Source: CAZVPF01 sp964628195
Lineage (GTDB): Bacteria > Planctomycetota > Phycisphaerae > Sedimentisphaerales > Anaerohalosphaeraceae
Assembly: GCA_964628195.1 (NCBI GenBank)
Contig: CAZVPF010000058.1
Coordinates: forward strand, 1-15,625
Direction: 5' to 3'
Length of the DNA stretch: 15,625 bases
Shown here: positions 1-6,394 of the stretch, in pieces
Layout of the letters: each line of letters starts with the position of its first letter
Position numbering within the stretch: the first letter of the stretch is position 1
Notes under the pieces: model-generated
Database searches by the model: none
What the model saw: the letters and a program-made list of their open reading frames with translations, nothing else
Told to the model about the DNA's origin: nothing
Translations under genes and position numbers: made by a program

Positions 1-19
1 AAATGTGGGTGGGCGGGAA

Positions 20-166
20 TCAGTTTATAGGTTACAGGTTATAGGTTTTAGGTTACAGGTTATAGGGGATAGGAAATAGAACACAGAAAACAGAACACAG
101 AAAACAGAACACAGAACATAGAACACAGAAGACAGGCACCAGGAATTAGGCACCAGGCAATAGAGG
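20..166 (+). repeat. Degenerate heptanucleotide array, 21 units (left)
   Basis: Read in steps of seven from position 20, the stretch divides without a slip into 21 units fitting NYAGRNN. Position 2 is always a pyrimidine and positions 3-4 are always AG; only the first unit breaks the purine rule at position 5. Unit types come in blocks: AYAGGTT-like units first, then ATAGGGG, ATAGGAA, a run of AYAGAAC/ACAGAAA, and finally ACAGGCA, CCAGGAA and TTAGGCA types. A matching array lies at 15524-15586. The period is directly visible; function is unknown. An open frame on the minus strand across it is only a translation of the repeat. Confidence 0.9.
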
Positions 167-232
167 GTGGGAAGTTTTTGCATTGAAAAATTTGTACATG
201 GTTGGGAGACGGCAGCGGTGTTTTTTTTATCG

Positions 233-247
233 CGCAAAGCCGCTAAG
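233..247 (+). repeat. Two-unit CGCWAAG repeat upstream of GxxExxY remnant
   Basis: CGCAAAG (233-239) and CGCTAAG (241-247) are spaced eight bases apart. From memory, short tandem stretches of this kind often lie just upstream of GxxExxY-family genes in bacterial genomes. Here the pair lies about 85 bases before such a remnant. Only two units remain, so this is a weak call. Confidence 0.35.
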
Positions 248-330
248 ATTTAAAGGATTGTTTTAAGAAAAAAAGATAATAGAATAATATTAAGGCATTA
301 AAGTACAATTATTATTTTTGGAGGGAAGTA

Positions 331-408
331 ATGACGGAAAATGAGATGGGGACGATTGTTGTCGATTCTGCGCTGGCAGTGCACAGGGAACCTGCAATAA
401 TAGAATAA
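331..408 (+). pseudogene. N-terminal remnant of a GxxExxY-family protein
   Basis: A GGAGGG ribosome-binding site (320-325) sits five bases before an ATG that opens 25 codons. Residues 1-20 (starting M-T-E-N-E, containing G-T-I-V-V-D and A-V-H-R-E) match the start of GxxExxY proteins, which are about 120-130 residues long. Where the family continues H-R-E-L-G-P-G-L-L-E, this copy reads H-R-E-P-A-I-I-E and then TAA. That is consistent with a six-base deletion, after which the gene ends. The 14-base sequence ending the frame (397-410) also occurs at 276-289. Family function is not established. I see no continuation of the domain downstream, so this is a broken gene rather than a short functional one. 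Confidence 0.6.
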
Positions 409-529
409 TAGGCGACTGCTGTTTTTGTTTCATTTATGCTGAAGACATACACTTCTGTTATTGACCCCATCTCAAGTATAATTATAGCTTTTTGGCCCCT
501 GTTATAATTTGTTTATACTTTGTCTAAGT
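409..529. other. AT-rich gap between GxxExxY remnant and helicase end
   Basis: No coding potential is seen on either strand. The ten bases CCCCATCTCA (465-474) are the exact inverse of TGAGATGGGG (342-351) inside the remnant. With a 113-base gap this may be chance. No convincing terminator hairpin is visible downstream of the helicase gene, which ends here on the minus strand. Confidence 0.4.
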
Positions 530-2629
530 CTAAGGTGATAGATTTCTTACAGAATCTTTAGCTTCGGTCATAAAAGGACAGTCTGTGCCAAAAAGTTCTA
601 AGGATGTTTTTGATCGAGTACACGCAACATGTAGTTTTGCTCTTTCTTTCTGTTCTCTTATTCTTTTAGTCTTACCGGGCTGCTCCAATCGATCTACAAA
701 AAGGAGATGGCAAACGTGTGCCGTGTACCCTTTAGCAGACTGTATTGTACTTAAAGTAATTGTATCATCTTGGAAAAACTGAGAGTCCCTTTCCTTGTGT
801 GCTATTCTGTACTTGATCCCTGCTGACTTGAAATGTTGAGATACAGTTACAATATTCTCTCTTGTATTCGCCATAATAAGAATGTCACTAGGAAGTATAT
901 TACCTCTGACAGGATCAATCAGAAATTTAACCTTATCGATATATTCTTCCCAAAATATGTTATAGTCTGTAATAATATTTACTTTAGGAAATGGGCCATC
1001 ATGAAGTGCAAAATTAATTCTATAGCTTCTGTTTCCAATTTCTTCTATACACGGTTTGCCGGCATTAGGATGTTGAAGTAAGGGATCTGCGGGTATTTTC
1101 TCCTCTTTGTAAGAATTTATATCCGCAAATGTTGCCATCATTGGATCTTTGTCGGCGTAGGCACCTAATAGCAAACTAAATGAGAAGGTTAAGATATGAT
1201 TTGTATTTCTATGGCCTACTCGCATAATTGTTCGAAGTCCCCTAGAATATACATCGCCTCCTAATAATTCTTTCCATGGGGGAACATTGCTGGTGCCAGG
1301 TCTTTTAGAGCCGTATATGTTTTGAGCATCATCATAAAATACTATAATTGAGGGTCCGGCAGATTTATGATTCAATGCAGTAAACCTTATCCATTTAAAC
1401 CAATCTAAATCAATATCTTGGCCTTCATCAATGAAAATATAATCGTAACGCCCCTTCCATAATTTATTTTTCACCAGAGCAGCCGCACGTTTACCACGAT
1501 CTTTATCATTAATATCGAAATTAATTCCCTTTTCTCTTGCTGCATTCATGGCCATCTGATCAATATTTACTATATCTAGTATGTCTGTAGGAAATTTTGT
1601 CCCAGATTTTCTTTTGCGTCTTTGAAAACATTCAACAACATGCTCTCTCAATAATACCACTAAGGCCCTATTAAAGCATAAAACTAAAATCTTCTTGGGT
1701 GAAACAAAAGACATTTCAGTTTGTCCTTCTGATTGATTTACTAATAAGTCTGCAACCACATTCGCAAGAACAATTGTTTTTCCACTACCAGCAACGCCAC
1801 GTATTACTTTTGGTCCTGTCAATAAATGTTCATGGTGAATAATATCCTCTTGCTCCTTAGTTAGCCTCTTAAGCTGATTTTCACGTTCTGCAATTAAATA
1901 AGCCAAAGAACCAGGAGTCGTAGAAGTTTGACGTTTTTTTTGTGGAGTTCTCAATCCAGCAGAACAACCAAAGCATGATTTTATAATAATATCAAGCGAT
2001 TCTCTTGGGGCCCCCTCGCCCCGCGTTATATTCCTACACTTATCCAGCCTCTTAATAAATACATCCCTATCTAACATATCAGAGAGCCATATTTTCGAAT
2101 CATCAATATTGCCATCCATAGCTATAATTTCTTCTGGAGAAATATTTGGAAGCCATCCCGCATAATAAAGAGCCGGAGCACTTAAATTATGTTTTTCAAA
2201 AAGCAATTCAATGTCACCGCGAAGGTTAAATGCAAAAGTCTTTGGCTGATCAATAATGTGTGTATCAGGAACAGTTTTTCCCTTGTAAACAATTTGAGGA
2301 ACATTGTTTTCAAAGCTTCGAATGCCATCAATCGTATGACTTTTTATCTCGACTACAAACAGTCCAATATCCTCAATCCACAATAAAATATCTTCTGGAT
2401 TCGAACGATAACCAAGACTTAGTATTTCAGCTTCAATTATGGCAACGATTGTATTGTTAGAAAAGTTCTGAATAAGCGAGGTAAGTGCTTTTGCAATTGC
2501 AATATTGTGATTGGTTTCCGACAAATAATTGAGTCTATTTTTATTTTTGATTTCAGCATCTGGGTGCGAACTTTCAGCTTTCTCAAGATTTGTTAAGGCA
2601 TCTTTAAGTTCTTTTTCTCGGTTGGCCAT
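530..2629 (-). CDS. NERD-nuclease / UvrD-like SF1 helicase
   Basis: A 699-residue protein fuses an N-terminal PD-(D/E)xK-type nuclease of the NERD kind to a superfamily 1 helicase. The nuclease signature is D80, then E94-I-K96 after a hydrophobic strand. Helicase motifs follow in order: Walker A G-S-G-K-T at 281-285, Walker B D-E-G-Q-D at 401-405, motif III around 430-440 (F-Y-D-D-A-Q-N-I-Y-G), a motif IV-like segment near 465-475, motif V (S-T-I-Q-S-A-K-G) and motif VI (V-A-C-T-R-S) near the C terminus. All key residues are present, so it is probably active ATP-dependent DNA translocase/nuclease machinery. The ATG is preceded by AAAGG about 11 nt away. It is AT-rich compared with the genes from 3033 on and sits among mobile-element debris, suggesting acquisition by transfer. 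A role in phage or plasmid defence is possible but unproven; DNA repair is the alternative. Confidence 0.85.
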   Translation of the reverse strand: MANREKELKDALTNLEKAESSHPDAEIKNKNRLNYLSETNHNIAIAKALTSLIQNFSNNTIVAIIEAEILSLGYRSNPEDILLWIEDIGLFVVEIKSHTIDGIRSFENNVPQIVYKGKTVPDTHIIDQPKTFAFNLRGDIELLFEKHNLSAPALYYAGWLPNISPEEIIAMDGNIDDSKIWLSDMLDRDVFIKRLDKCRNITRGEGAPRESLDIIIKSCFGCSAGLRTPQKKRQTSTTPGSLAYLIAERENQLKRLTKEQEDIIHHEHLLTGPKVIRGVAGSGKTIVLANVVADLLVNQSEGQTEMSFVSPKKILVLCFNRALVVLLREHVVECFQRRKRKSGTKFPTDILDIVNIDQMAMNAAREKGINFDINDKDRGKRAAALVKNKLWKGRYDYIFIDEGQDIDLDWFKWIRFTALNHKSAGPSIIVFYDDAQNIYGSKRPGTSNVPPWKELLGGDVYSRGLRTIMRVGHRNTNHILTFSFSLLLGAYADKDPMMATFADINSYKEEKIPADPLLQHPNAGKPCIEEIGNRSYRINFALHDGPFPKVNIITDYNIFWEEYIDKVKFLIDPVRGNILPSDILIMANTRENIVTVSQHFKSAGIKYRIAHKERDSQFFQDDTITLSTIQSAKGYTAHVCHLLFVDRLEQPGKTKRIREQKERAKLHVACTRSKTSLELFGTDCPFMTEAKDSVRNLSP

Positions 2630-2631
2630 AG

Positions 2632-2832
2632 TTAATAAACCTTTCTTGCTTGTTTAACATTGAAATTCAAAACAGACTGTTCAGGCTTACGCTTTCGCTG
2701 GTTGAGACAGCCGACATCTTCACACAATTTCGAATATTCAGCAGGTGTCATATAAACCAGACTGCTGTGCGGACGATAATGATTCTAATCCATTCGCCAG
2801 CGATCTGCAATATATCTTAATTCATCAATATG
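2632..2832 (-). pseudogene. C-terminal remnant of IS3-family transposase (OrfB)
   Basis: Reading leftwards from 2832, the frame gives I-D-E-L-R-Y-I-A-D-R-W-R-M-D, then a TAG at 2785-2787, then N-H-Y-R-P-H-S-S-L and M-T-P-A-E-Y. This is the conserved C-terminal block of IS3-type integrase-core transposases, where the position of the stop is normally Tyr (R-x-D-Y-N-x-x-R-P-H-S-S-L). A single TAT/TAC-to-TAG change therefore explains the amber codon. The frame continues to a TAA at 2632-2634, two bases before the helicase ATG. The DDE catalytic core is missing; sequence beyond 2832 does not resemble the family. It is an inactive scar of an insertion sequence. Confidence 0.8.
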
Positions 2833-2837
2833 GGAAT

Positions 2838-2889
2838 AATAGGGACAGTTACCTATTAAATTGCCTGAAAACGGTGGCTGTTCCCTATT
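2838..2889. repeat. 52-bp imperfect palindrome (REP/MITE-like)
   Basis: The left arm AATAGGGACAGTTACC (2838-2853) is nearly the reverse complement of the right arm GGTGGCTGTTCCCTATT (2873-2889). The arms differ by one gap and two mismatches around a 19-base loop. It could fold into a long hairpin in DNA or RNA. It begins within a few bases of the point where transposase similarity stops, so it may have inserted into, or recombined with, the IS remnant. Arms with a GGGACAGT core look like small dispersed palindromic elements, but copies elsewhere cannot be tested here. Confidence 0.65.
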
Positions 2890-3032
2890 CCAAGGATTAT
2901 ATTTTTGCCTGTAAAGAAATGCCCAGACCTCACCAAATGCTGTTAATATACACCAAACCTCTCCAGCTACCAAGTATTTTCCTAAATATATGAAAGCATG
3001 GCCTCCGGCTGTTGCGTGCCTTTTTTCTGTAT
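2890..3032. other. Region downstream of ispD with no recognised gene
   Basis: A minus-strand frame stays open from a GTG at 3037-3039 (overlapping the ispD stop) to the amber codon at 2785. The predicted residues include two similar segments, A-G-E-V-W-C and F-G-E-V-W-A. I recognise no family, see no ribosome-binding site, and the frame runs on through the palindrome into the transposase scrap. It is more likely chance or debris than a gene. Confidence 0.4.
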
Positions 3033-3770
3033 TTACCACTGTGCTTCTATGTATGGTCCTATGGGGCCGTTTGGTTTTGGTTTTGGTCGGGCTTTAATTA
3101 TCGCCTCCGCGATTGGGATGTCGCTTTTTTTCGTTATCTTCAGGTTGGTGTTGTCGGTTTCGACGATGTGGACCTTTTCGCCGAGTGCCTCGACGAGCAT
3201 GGAGTCGTCGGATATTTTTTTCTTGTCGAGGTTATCGAGGTTCTGGTACGCCTGGCGGAGCAGGGAGGCGTCGAAGACCTGCGGTGTCTGGGCCTCGAAG
3301 AGGTCGGAGCGGTCGATTGTTTCGGTTATTATGTCGCCCCTGACGCGTTTGATCGTTGATATTACGGGGCAGGCGAGCATTGCGGCGCGGTTTTGGGAGG
3401 CTTTTTCGATTACTGCGTCTACCCAGTCGTTTGTCAGGCAGCAGCGTACGGCATCGTGGACGGCGATAAGGTCGATGTCCTGTTTTACCTGGTCGACGGC
3501 CTTTGCGACGGTTTCGAAGCGTTCGGAGCCGCCGTGTATGAGTTTGACGCCGTAGAAGGACAGGTTGGCTCCCCATTTGAGCTTGACCAGTTCGTCGTCT
3601 TCGGGTGAGATGGCCAGGAGCATCTGCTTAACGTCCGAGCGGTCGGCGAAGAACTCGATGCTTCTGAGGAAGGCGGCGCGGCCGAGGACTTCGATGAATG
3701 GTTTTTTCCGGTTGCCGCCGAACCTTGCGCTTGCTCCCGCGGCACAGAATATTACCGCCACGTTTTTCAT
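3033..3770 (-). CDS. ispD: 2-C-methyl-D-erythritol 4-phosphate cytidylyltransferase
   Basis: IspD joins CTP and MEP to give CDP-ME in the non-mevalonate (MEP) isoprenoid pathway in the cytosol. The 245 residues match the usual 225-240 length. The N-terminal nucleotide-binding loop A-A-G-x-S-x-R-F-G-G with K-K-P-F lies at 10-25. R-S-D-L-F-E-A-Q-T-P-Q-V-F lies at 154-166, and the D-D-S-x-L-V-E and N-L-K-I-T region at 188-213. One deviation is at 104-111: the common V-H-D-A-A-R-P reads V-H-D-A-V-R-C-C, although the Asp and Arg are kept. A strong AGGAG precedes the ATG in the 17-base gap after cobO, so the two are very likely co-transcribed. A short Pro/Lys-rich tail after residue 228 looks dispensable. 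Confidence 0.92.
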   Translation of the reverse strand: MKNVAVIFCAAGASARFGGNRKKPFIEVLGRAAFLRSIEFFADRSDVKQMLLAISPEDDELVKLKWGANLSFYGVKLIHGGSERFETVAKAVDQVKQDIDLIAVHDAVRCCLTNDWVDAVIEKASQNRAAMLACPVISTIKRVRGDIITETIDRSDLFEAQTPQVFDASLLRQAYQNLDNLDKKKISDDSMLVEALGEKVHIVETDNTNLKITKKSDIPIAEAIIKARPKPKPNGPIGPYIEAQW

Positions 3771-3787
3771 TTGTGATAGCTCCTTAG

Positions 3788-4333
3788 TTAATACTCGATG
3801 CCTTTTCGTGCAGGCTGGCCGTTGTCGAACGGGTGTTTACGGCATTTCATTTCGGTTACGAGGTCGGCGAGTTCGATGAGTTTTTCGTCGGCGCCGGCGC
3901 CGGTGAGGACGAGCTCGACGTTGGGGGCGCGGTTTTTGACAATGCTTTCGACCTGTGAGAAGTCGGCGAGGCCCTGTTCGAGGCAGAAGACAATTTCGTC
4001 GAGGACGATGACGTCGTAATATTTTTCGTGGGCGGCGGTTTCGACCTCTGCGAGTGCCTCGGATATCCGCTGTCGCATTTTGGCTGTGTCTTCGTCGTTT
4101 GCGAGGAACTTTTTCATGTCCCAGGGCTGGTCGATTGCCTTTACGTTGATGCCTTCGATTTTGCTCATCGCGACGCGTTCTCCGAGCATGAGGTCGGCGG
4201 GTTTGAGGAACTGGTAGAACAGTACCTTTCCGCCGTGTCCAGCGGCTCTTATGGCCAGGCCGAAGGCGGCGGTTGTTTTGCCTTTTCCGCTGCCTGTGTA
4301 TAGCTGTATCAGTCCTTTTTCAAGCATGAGCAT
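3788..4333 (-). CDS. cobO: Corrinoid adenosyltransferase, CobO/BtuR (CobA) type
   Basis: This enzyme transfers the 5'-deoxyadenosyl group of ATP to reduced corrinoid, for adenosylcobalamin synthesis or salvage. The 181-residue length is typical. The P-loop G-S-G-K-G-K-T-T is at 14-21, followed by A-A-F-G-L-A-I-R-A-A-G-H-G. V-I-V-L-D-E-I at 108-114 is Walker-B-like, and V-L-T-G at 142-145 and the C-terminal E-M-K-C-R-K-H-P-F-D-N-G-Q-P-A-R-K-G-I-E-Y are family hallmarks. Two in-frame ATGs (codons 1 and 3) are possible starts; no clear Shine-Dalgarno is seen before either. It lies 50 bases after the sulfatase and 17 before ispD. No other cobalamin gene is in the window, so salvage is as likely as de novo synthesis. 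Confidence 0.92.
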   Translation of the reverse strand: MLMLEKGLIQLYTGSGKGKTTAAFGLAIRAAGHGGKVLFYQFLKPADLMLGERVAMSKIEGINVKAIDQPWDMKKFLANDEDTAKMRQRISEALAEVETAAHEKYYDVIVLDEIVFCLEQGLADFSQVESIVKNRAPNVELVLTGAGADEKLIELADLVTEMKCRKHPFDNGQPARKGIEY

Positions 4334-4339
4334 ATCTTA

Positions 4340-4380
4340 ACGGCAAAGGGCGGGTATTAAAAGGAAATAATTTTGCCCGT
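4340..4380 (-). promoter_or_regulatory. Possible hairpin in sulfatase-cobO gap
   Basis: ACGGCAAA (4340-4347) can pair with TTTGCCCGT (4372-4380) with one bulged base, around a loop of about 24 bases, in the short gap between the sulfatase stop and the cobO ATG. There is no T-run on the minus strand, so it is not a standard terminator. It could affect mRNA stability or be chance. Confidence 0.2.
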
Positions 4381-4383
4381 AAT

Positions 4384-5823
4384 TCAGCGTTGTTCGGGCC
4401 AGTTCCAATCGGCGGTTCCCGCTGACGGGTCGGGGTTTGCAGGGGGCATTTTTTCGTACCATGTTAGCAGTTTTTGCGAGAGGCGTTTTACGACGTGGAA
4501 GTTTTGGCCGGCGAGGTTGTTTATCTCTGCGGGGTCTGCGGGGATGTCGTAGAGCTCGACCCTGCTCATGTCGGGGTTTATCAGGAGTTTCCATTTGCCG
4601 TCTCGTATGGCGAGGCGGGGGGGCTTGTTGATCGGGTTGTCGAGTATGATGTATGGATAGGACCAGAACAGCGGTTTTGTTCGTGTGAATTTTTTGCTTT
4701 TGAAGACGGGGGATATGTCGTGGCCGTCGAGGTCGAGGCTGGATGTGTCGGCGCCGGCGATGGAGGCTAAGGTCGGCAGCAGGTCGACGGCTGAGAGGAC
4801 GCTGTCGCTGTCGACGGTTCCGGGCTTGACGCGGTTGGGCCATTTGATGATGAAGGGCACGCGTACGCCGCCTTCGTAGATGCACCTTTTTCTGCCGCGG
4901 AATGGGCCTGTCGAGCCGATGCCGGAGTGTGATGCTTCGCCGATTTTTATGTCTTCCGGGCCGTTGTCCGATGAGAATATGACGATTGTGTTGTCTTCGA
5001 GGCCGGCGGCTTTGAGCTTGTCGAGGAAGATGCCGATTTGTTTGTCCATCTCGGTTACGGTGCCGTAGTAGACCCGTGCTGCTCCGTCGTGGTCGGTGTG
5101 TGTGTTTGCCCACCAGATGCCTTCGTAGCGGTCCATCTGCTCTTTGGAGGGGTTGAGCGGGGAGTGGGTGTCGGCGAGCCATGCGTTGACGAAGAAGGGT
5201 TTGGAGCGGTTTTTGTCGACGAATTTCCATGTTTCGTCCATTACCATTTTAGTGCTCTGGGGGCGGTATTTGGGGGAGAAGATTGGGAAGTCTCCGCTTG
5301 CGATTCGGTATTCGTCGAAGCCGTACTCTGTGGGTGAGGGGACGTCTTTCATTCCTGCGCCCGCGAGGTGCCACTTGCCGAAGTGTCCTGTTGTGTAGCC
5401 CTGTTTTTTCAGCAGTGAGGCGATGTTGGGGACTTCCGGGGGGAGGTAGTCGGCACAGCCGCTTTCGATGTTTTTTTGTTTGCTTGACAGTGCTCCGTGG
5501 ATATCGAAGGCGGCGGGGAACCTGCCTGTCATTGCGGCGACCCTGCTTGGCGAGCATACGGGCGAGCAGACGTAGAACTGCGTGAAGAGGCGGCCCTGGG
5601 CTGCAAGGCGGTCGAGGTATGGAGTTTTTACGCGGGGGTTGCCGTAGCAATAGAGGTCGCCCCAGCCTACGTCATCGGCGAAGATGAAGATAATGTTCGG
5701 TTTTGTTTCCGTTGAGCGGGCACGGGCGGTAGGGGCCAGGGCGGGTATCAGGGATGAGCAGCCCAGAGCGGCGGCGGCTGAGAGTGTTTTGGCGAGGAAA
5801 CTTCGACGATTCAGTTTATTCAT
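4384..5823 (-). CDS. Exported Cys-type sulfatase (family S1)
   Basis: A 479-residue sulfatase that hydrolyses sulfate esters, probably on a glycan, outside the cytoplasm. The N terminus N-R-R-S-F-L-A (residues 5-11), a hydrophobic stretch and A-R-A near 34-36 form a twin-arginine signal peptide. The mature domain starts with P-N-I-I-F-I-F-A-D-D (metal Asp 50/51). The core C-S-P-S-R at 90-94 followed by A-A-M-T-G-R marks Cys90 as the formylglycine precursor. G-K-W-H-L-A-G and S-D-N-G-P are the other active-site segments. Length and a C-terminal L-Y-D-I-x-x-D-P-x-E-x-x-N-L block are typical. AAAGGG precedes the ATG by seven bases. A maturase (FGE or anSME) is needed but not present here. The exact substrate is unknown; the nearby fucosidase suggests sulfated fucan. 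Confidence 0.93.
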   Translation of the reverse strand: MNKLNRRSFLAKTLSAAAALGCSSLIPALAPTARARSTETKPNIIFIFADDVGWGDLYCYGNPRVKTPYLDRLAAQGRLFTQFYVCSPVCSPSRVAAMTGRFPAAFDIHGALSSKQKNIESGCADYLPPEVPNIASLLKKQGYTTGHFGKWHLAGAGMKDVPSPTEYGFDEYRIASGDFPIFSPKYRPQSTKMVMDETWKFVDKNRSKPFFVNAWLADTHSPLNPSKEQMDRYEGIWWANTHTDHDGAARVYYGTVTEMDKQIGIFLDKLKAAGLEDNTIVIFSSDNGPEDIKIGEASHSGIGSTGPFRGRKRCIYEGGVRVPFIIKWPNRVKPGTVDSDSVLSAVDLLPTLASIAGADTSSLDLDGHDISPVFKSKKFTRTKPLFWSYPYIILDNPINKPPRLAIRDGKWKLLINPDMSRVELYDIPADPAEINNLAGQNFHVVKRLSQKLLTWYEKMPPANPDPSAGTADWNWPEQR

Positions 5824-5859
5824 TATTAAACCCTTTATTAAAAGCTATTGAGGTTTGCA

Positions 5860-5887
5860 AGGATACAAGAAATGCAATCCAAGTCAA
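5860..5887 (-). promoter_or_regulatory. Candidate sigma-70 promoter for the sulfatase
   Basis: On the minus strand TTGACT (-35, 5882-5887) is followed after 16 bases by TATCCT (-10, 5860-5865), 36 bases before the sulfatase ATG. It lies in the 94-base gap after the upstream membrane protein gene. The -35 is strong and the -10 partial. Confidence 0.45.
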
Positions 5888-5917
5888 GGGTGTTGATGTG
5901 CCGGTTTTTCGCGGCGG

Positions 5918-6367
5918 TTATATATCGCTGTCAAGAAAGAGGAGTTCGTCGGTGGTTTGCTGTTTCTTGAGGATTTCTTCAAATTCCTGCTTTTCGATCC
6001 ACTCCACTTTGCCGTCGAGCCTCATAACGATGTAACCTTTTTCCATCAGGGGGTTATAGTCCGTGAAGGCATAAGCAAGGATGGTGTCGCCGGTCGAGTC
6101 GAAATCGATCCATATCGCCCTGTAGTTAAATTTTCCAAGCCTTGCGTCGCCGATGCTGATCCTGTGTTCGTCGACGACTTGTTTTGGGGGCAGGGCGCGG
6201 TTTTTCTGCCGGTAGTCGGTAATGAATTGTGAGAGATGTTCCATCGTTCTTATTGCTTCGGACTTATTGATCGTGTCCTTGAAATAGACCATAGCGATAA
6301 TGAAACCGATGGTAAGAGTTGTAATGAAGATAAAATTTATCAAAAGCGATTTCTGGCGTCTGTTCAT
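5918..6367 (-). CDS. Membrane-anchored hypothetical protein
   Basis: About 149 residues from the ATG at 6365-6367: a short basic N terminus, one transmembrane helix (about 10-29), then a soluble domain that would face outward. The C-terminal half contains R-L-D-G-K-V-E-W-I-E, like the D-G-H-V-E-W ending of pseudopilin-like (DUF1559-type) planctomycete proteins, but the N-terminal cleavage/methylation signature of pilins is not evident. The frame extends upstream to a TTG (6386-6388) that lies only two bases after an AAGGAA overlapping the purN stop; I prefer the ATG because the extension adds nothing recognisable, although its own ribosome-binding site is poor. It lies 27 bases after the RNase H-PurN gene and may be co-transcribed. 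No function can be assigned. Confidence 0.65.
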   Translation of the reverse strand: MNRRQKSLLINFIFITTLTIGFIIAMVYFKDTINKSEAIRTMEHLSQFITDYRQKNRALPPKQVVDEHRISIGDARLGKFNYRAIWIDFDSTGDTILAYAFTDYNPLMEKGYIVMRLDGKVEWIEKQEFEEILKKQQTTDELLFLDSDI

Positions 6368-6394
6368 TTTATTACCGCAATAAATCAAGCTTCC

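Noticed and set aside
20..166. Telomere-like repeat (similar to TTTAGGG heptads)
   Set aside because: Units such as TTAGGTT recall plant-type telomere repeats, but the array is degenerate, changes type along its length and lies inside a gene-bearing bacterial sequence.
20..166. CRISPR array
   Set aside because: Seven-base period without spacers and no cas genes in the window.
25..237. Minus-strand open frame of 70 codons over the left heptad array
   Set aside because: It is a translation of the seven-base repeat, Cys/Val/Leu-rich in a 21-base rhythm, with no ribosome-binding site or family match.
4334..4383. Cobalamin riboswitch before cobO
   Set aside because: The gap is only 50 bases, far too short for the aptamer, and no B12-box-like sequence is seen.
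4337..5230. Minus-strand 297-codon frame inside the sulfatase gene
   Set aside because: Arg/Pro-rich shadow in another frame of a clearly recognised sulfatase.
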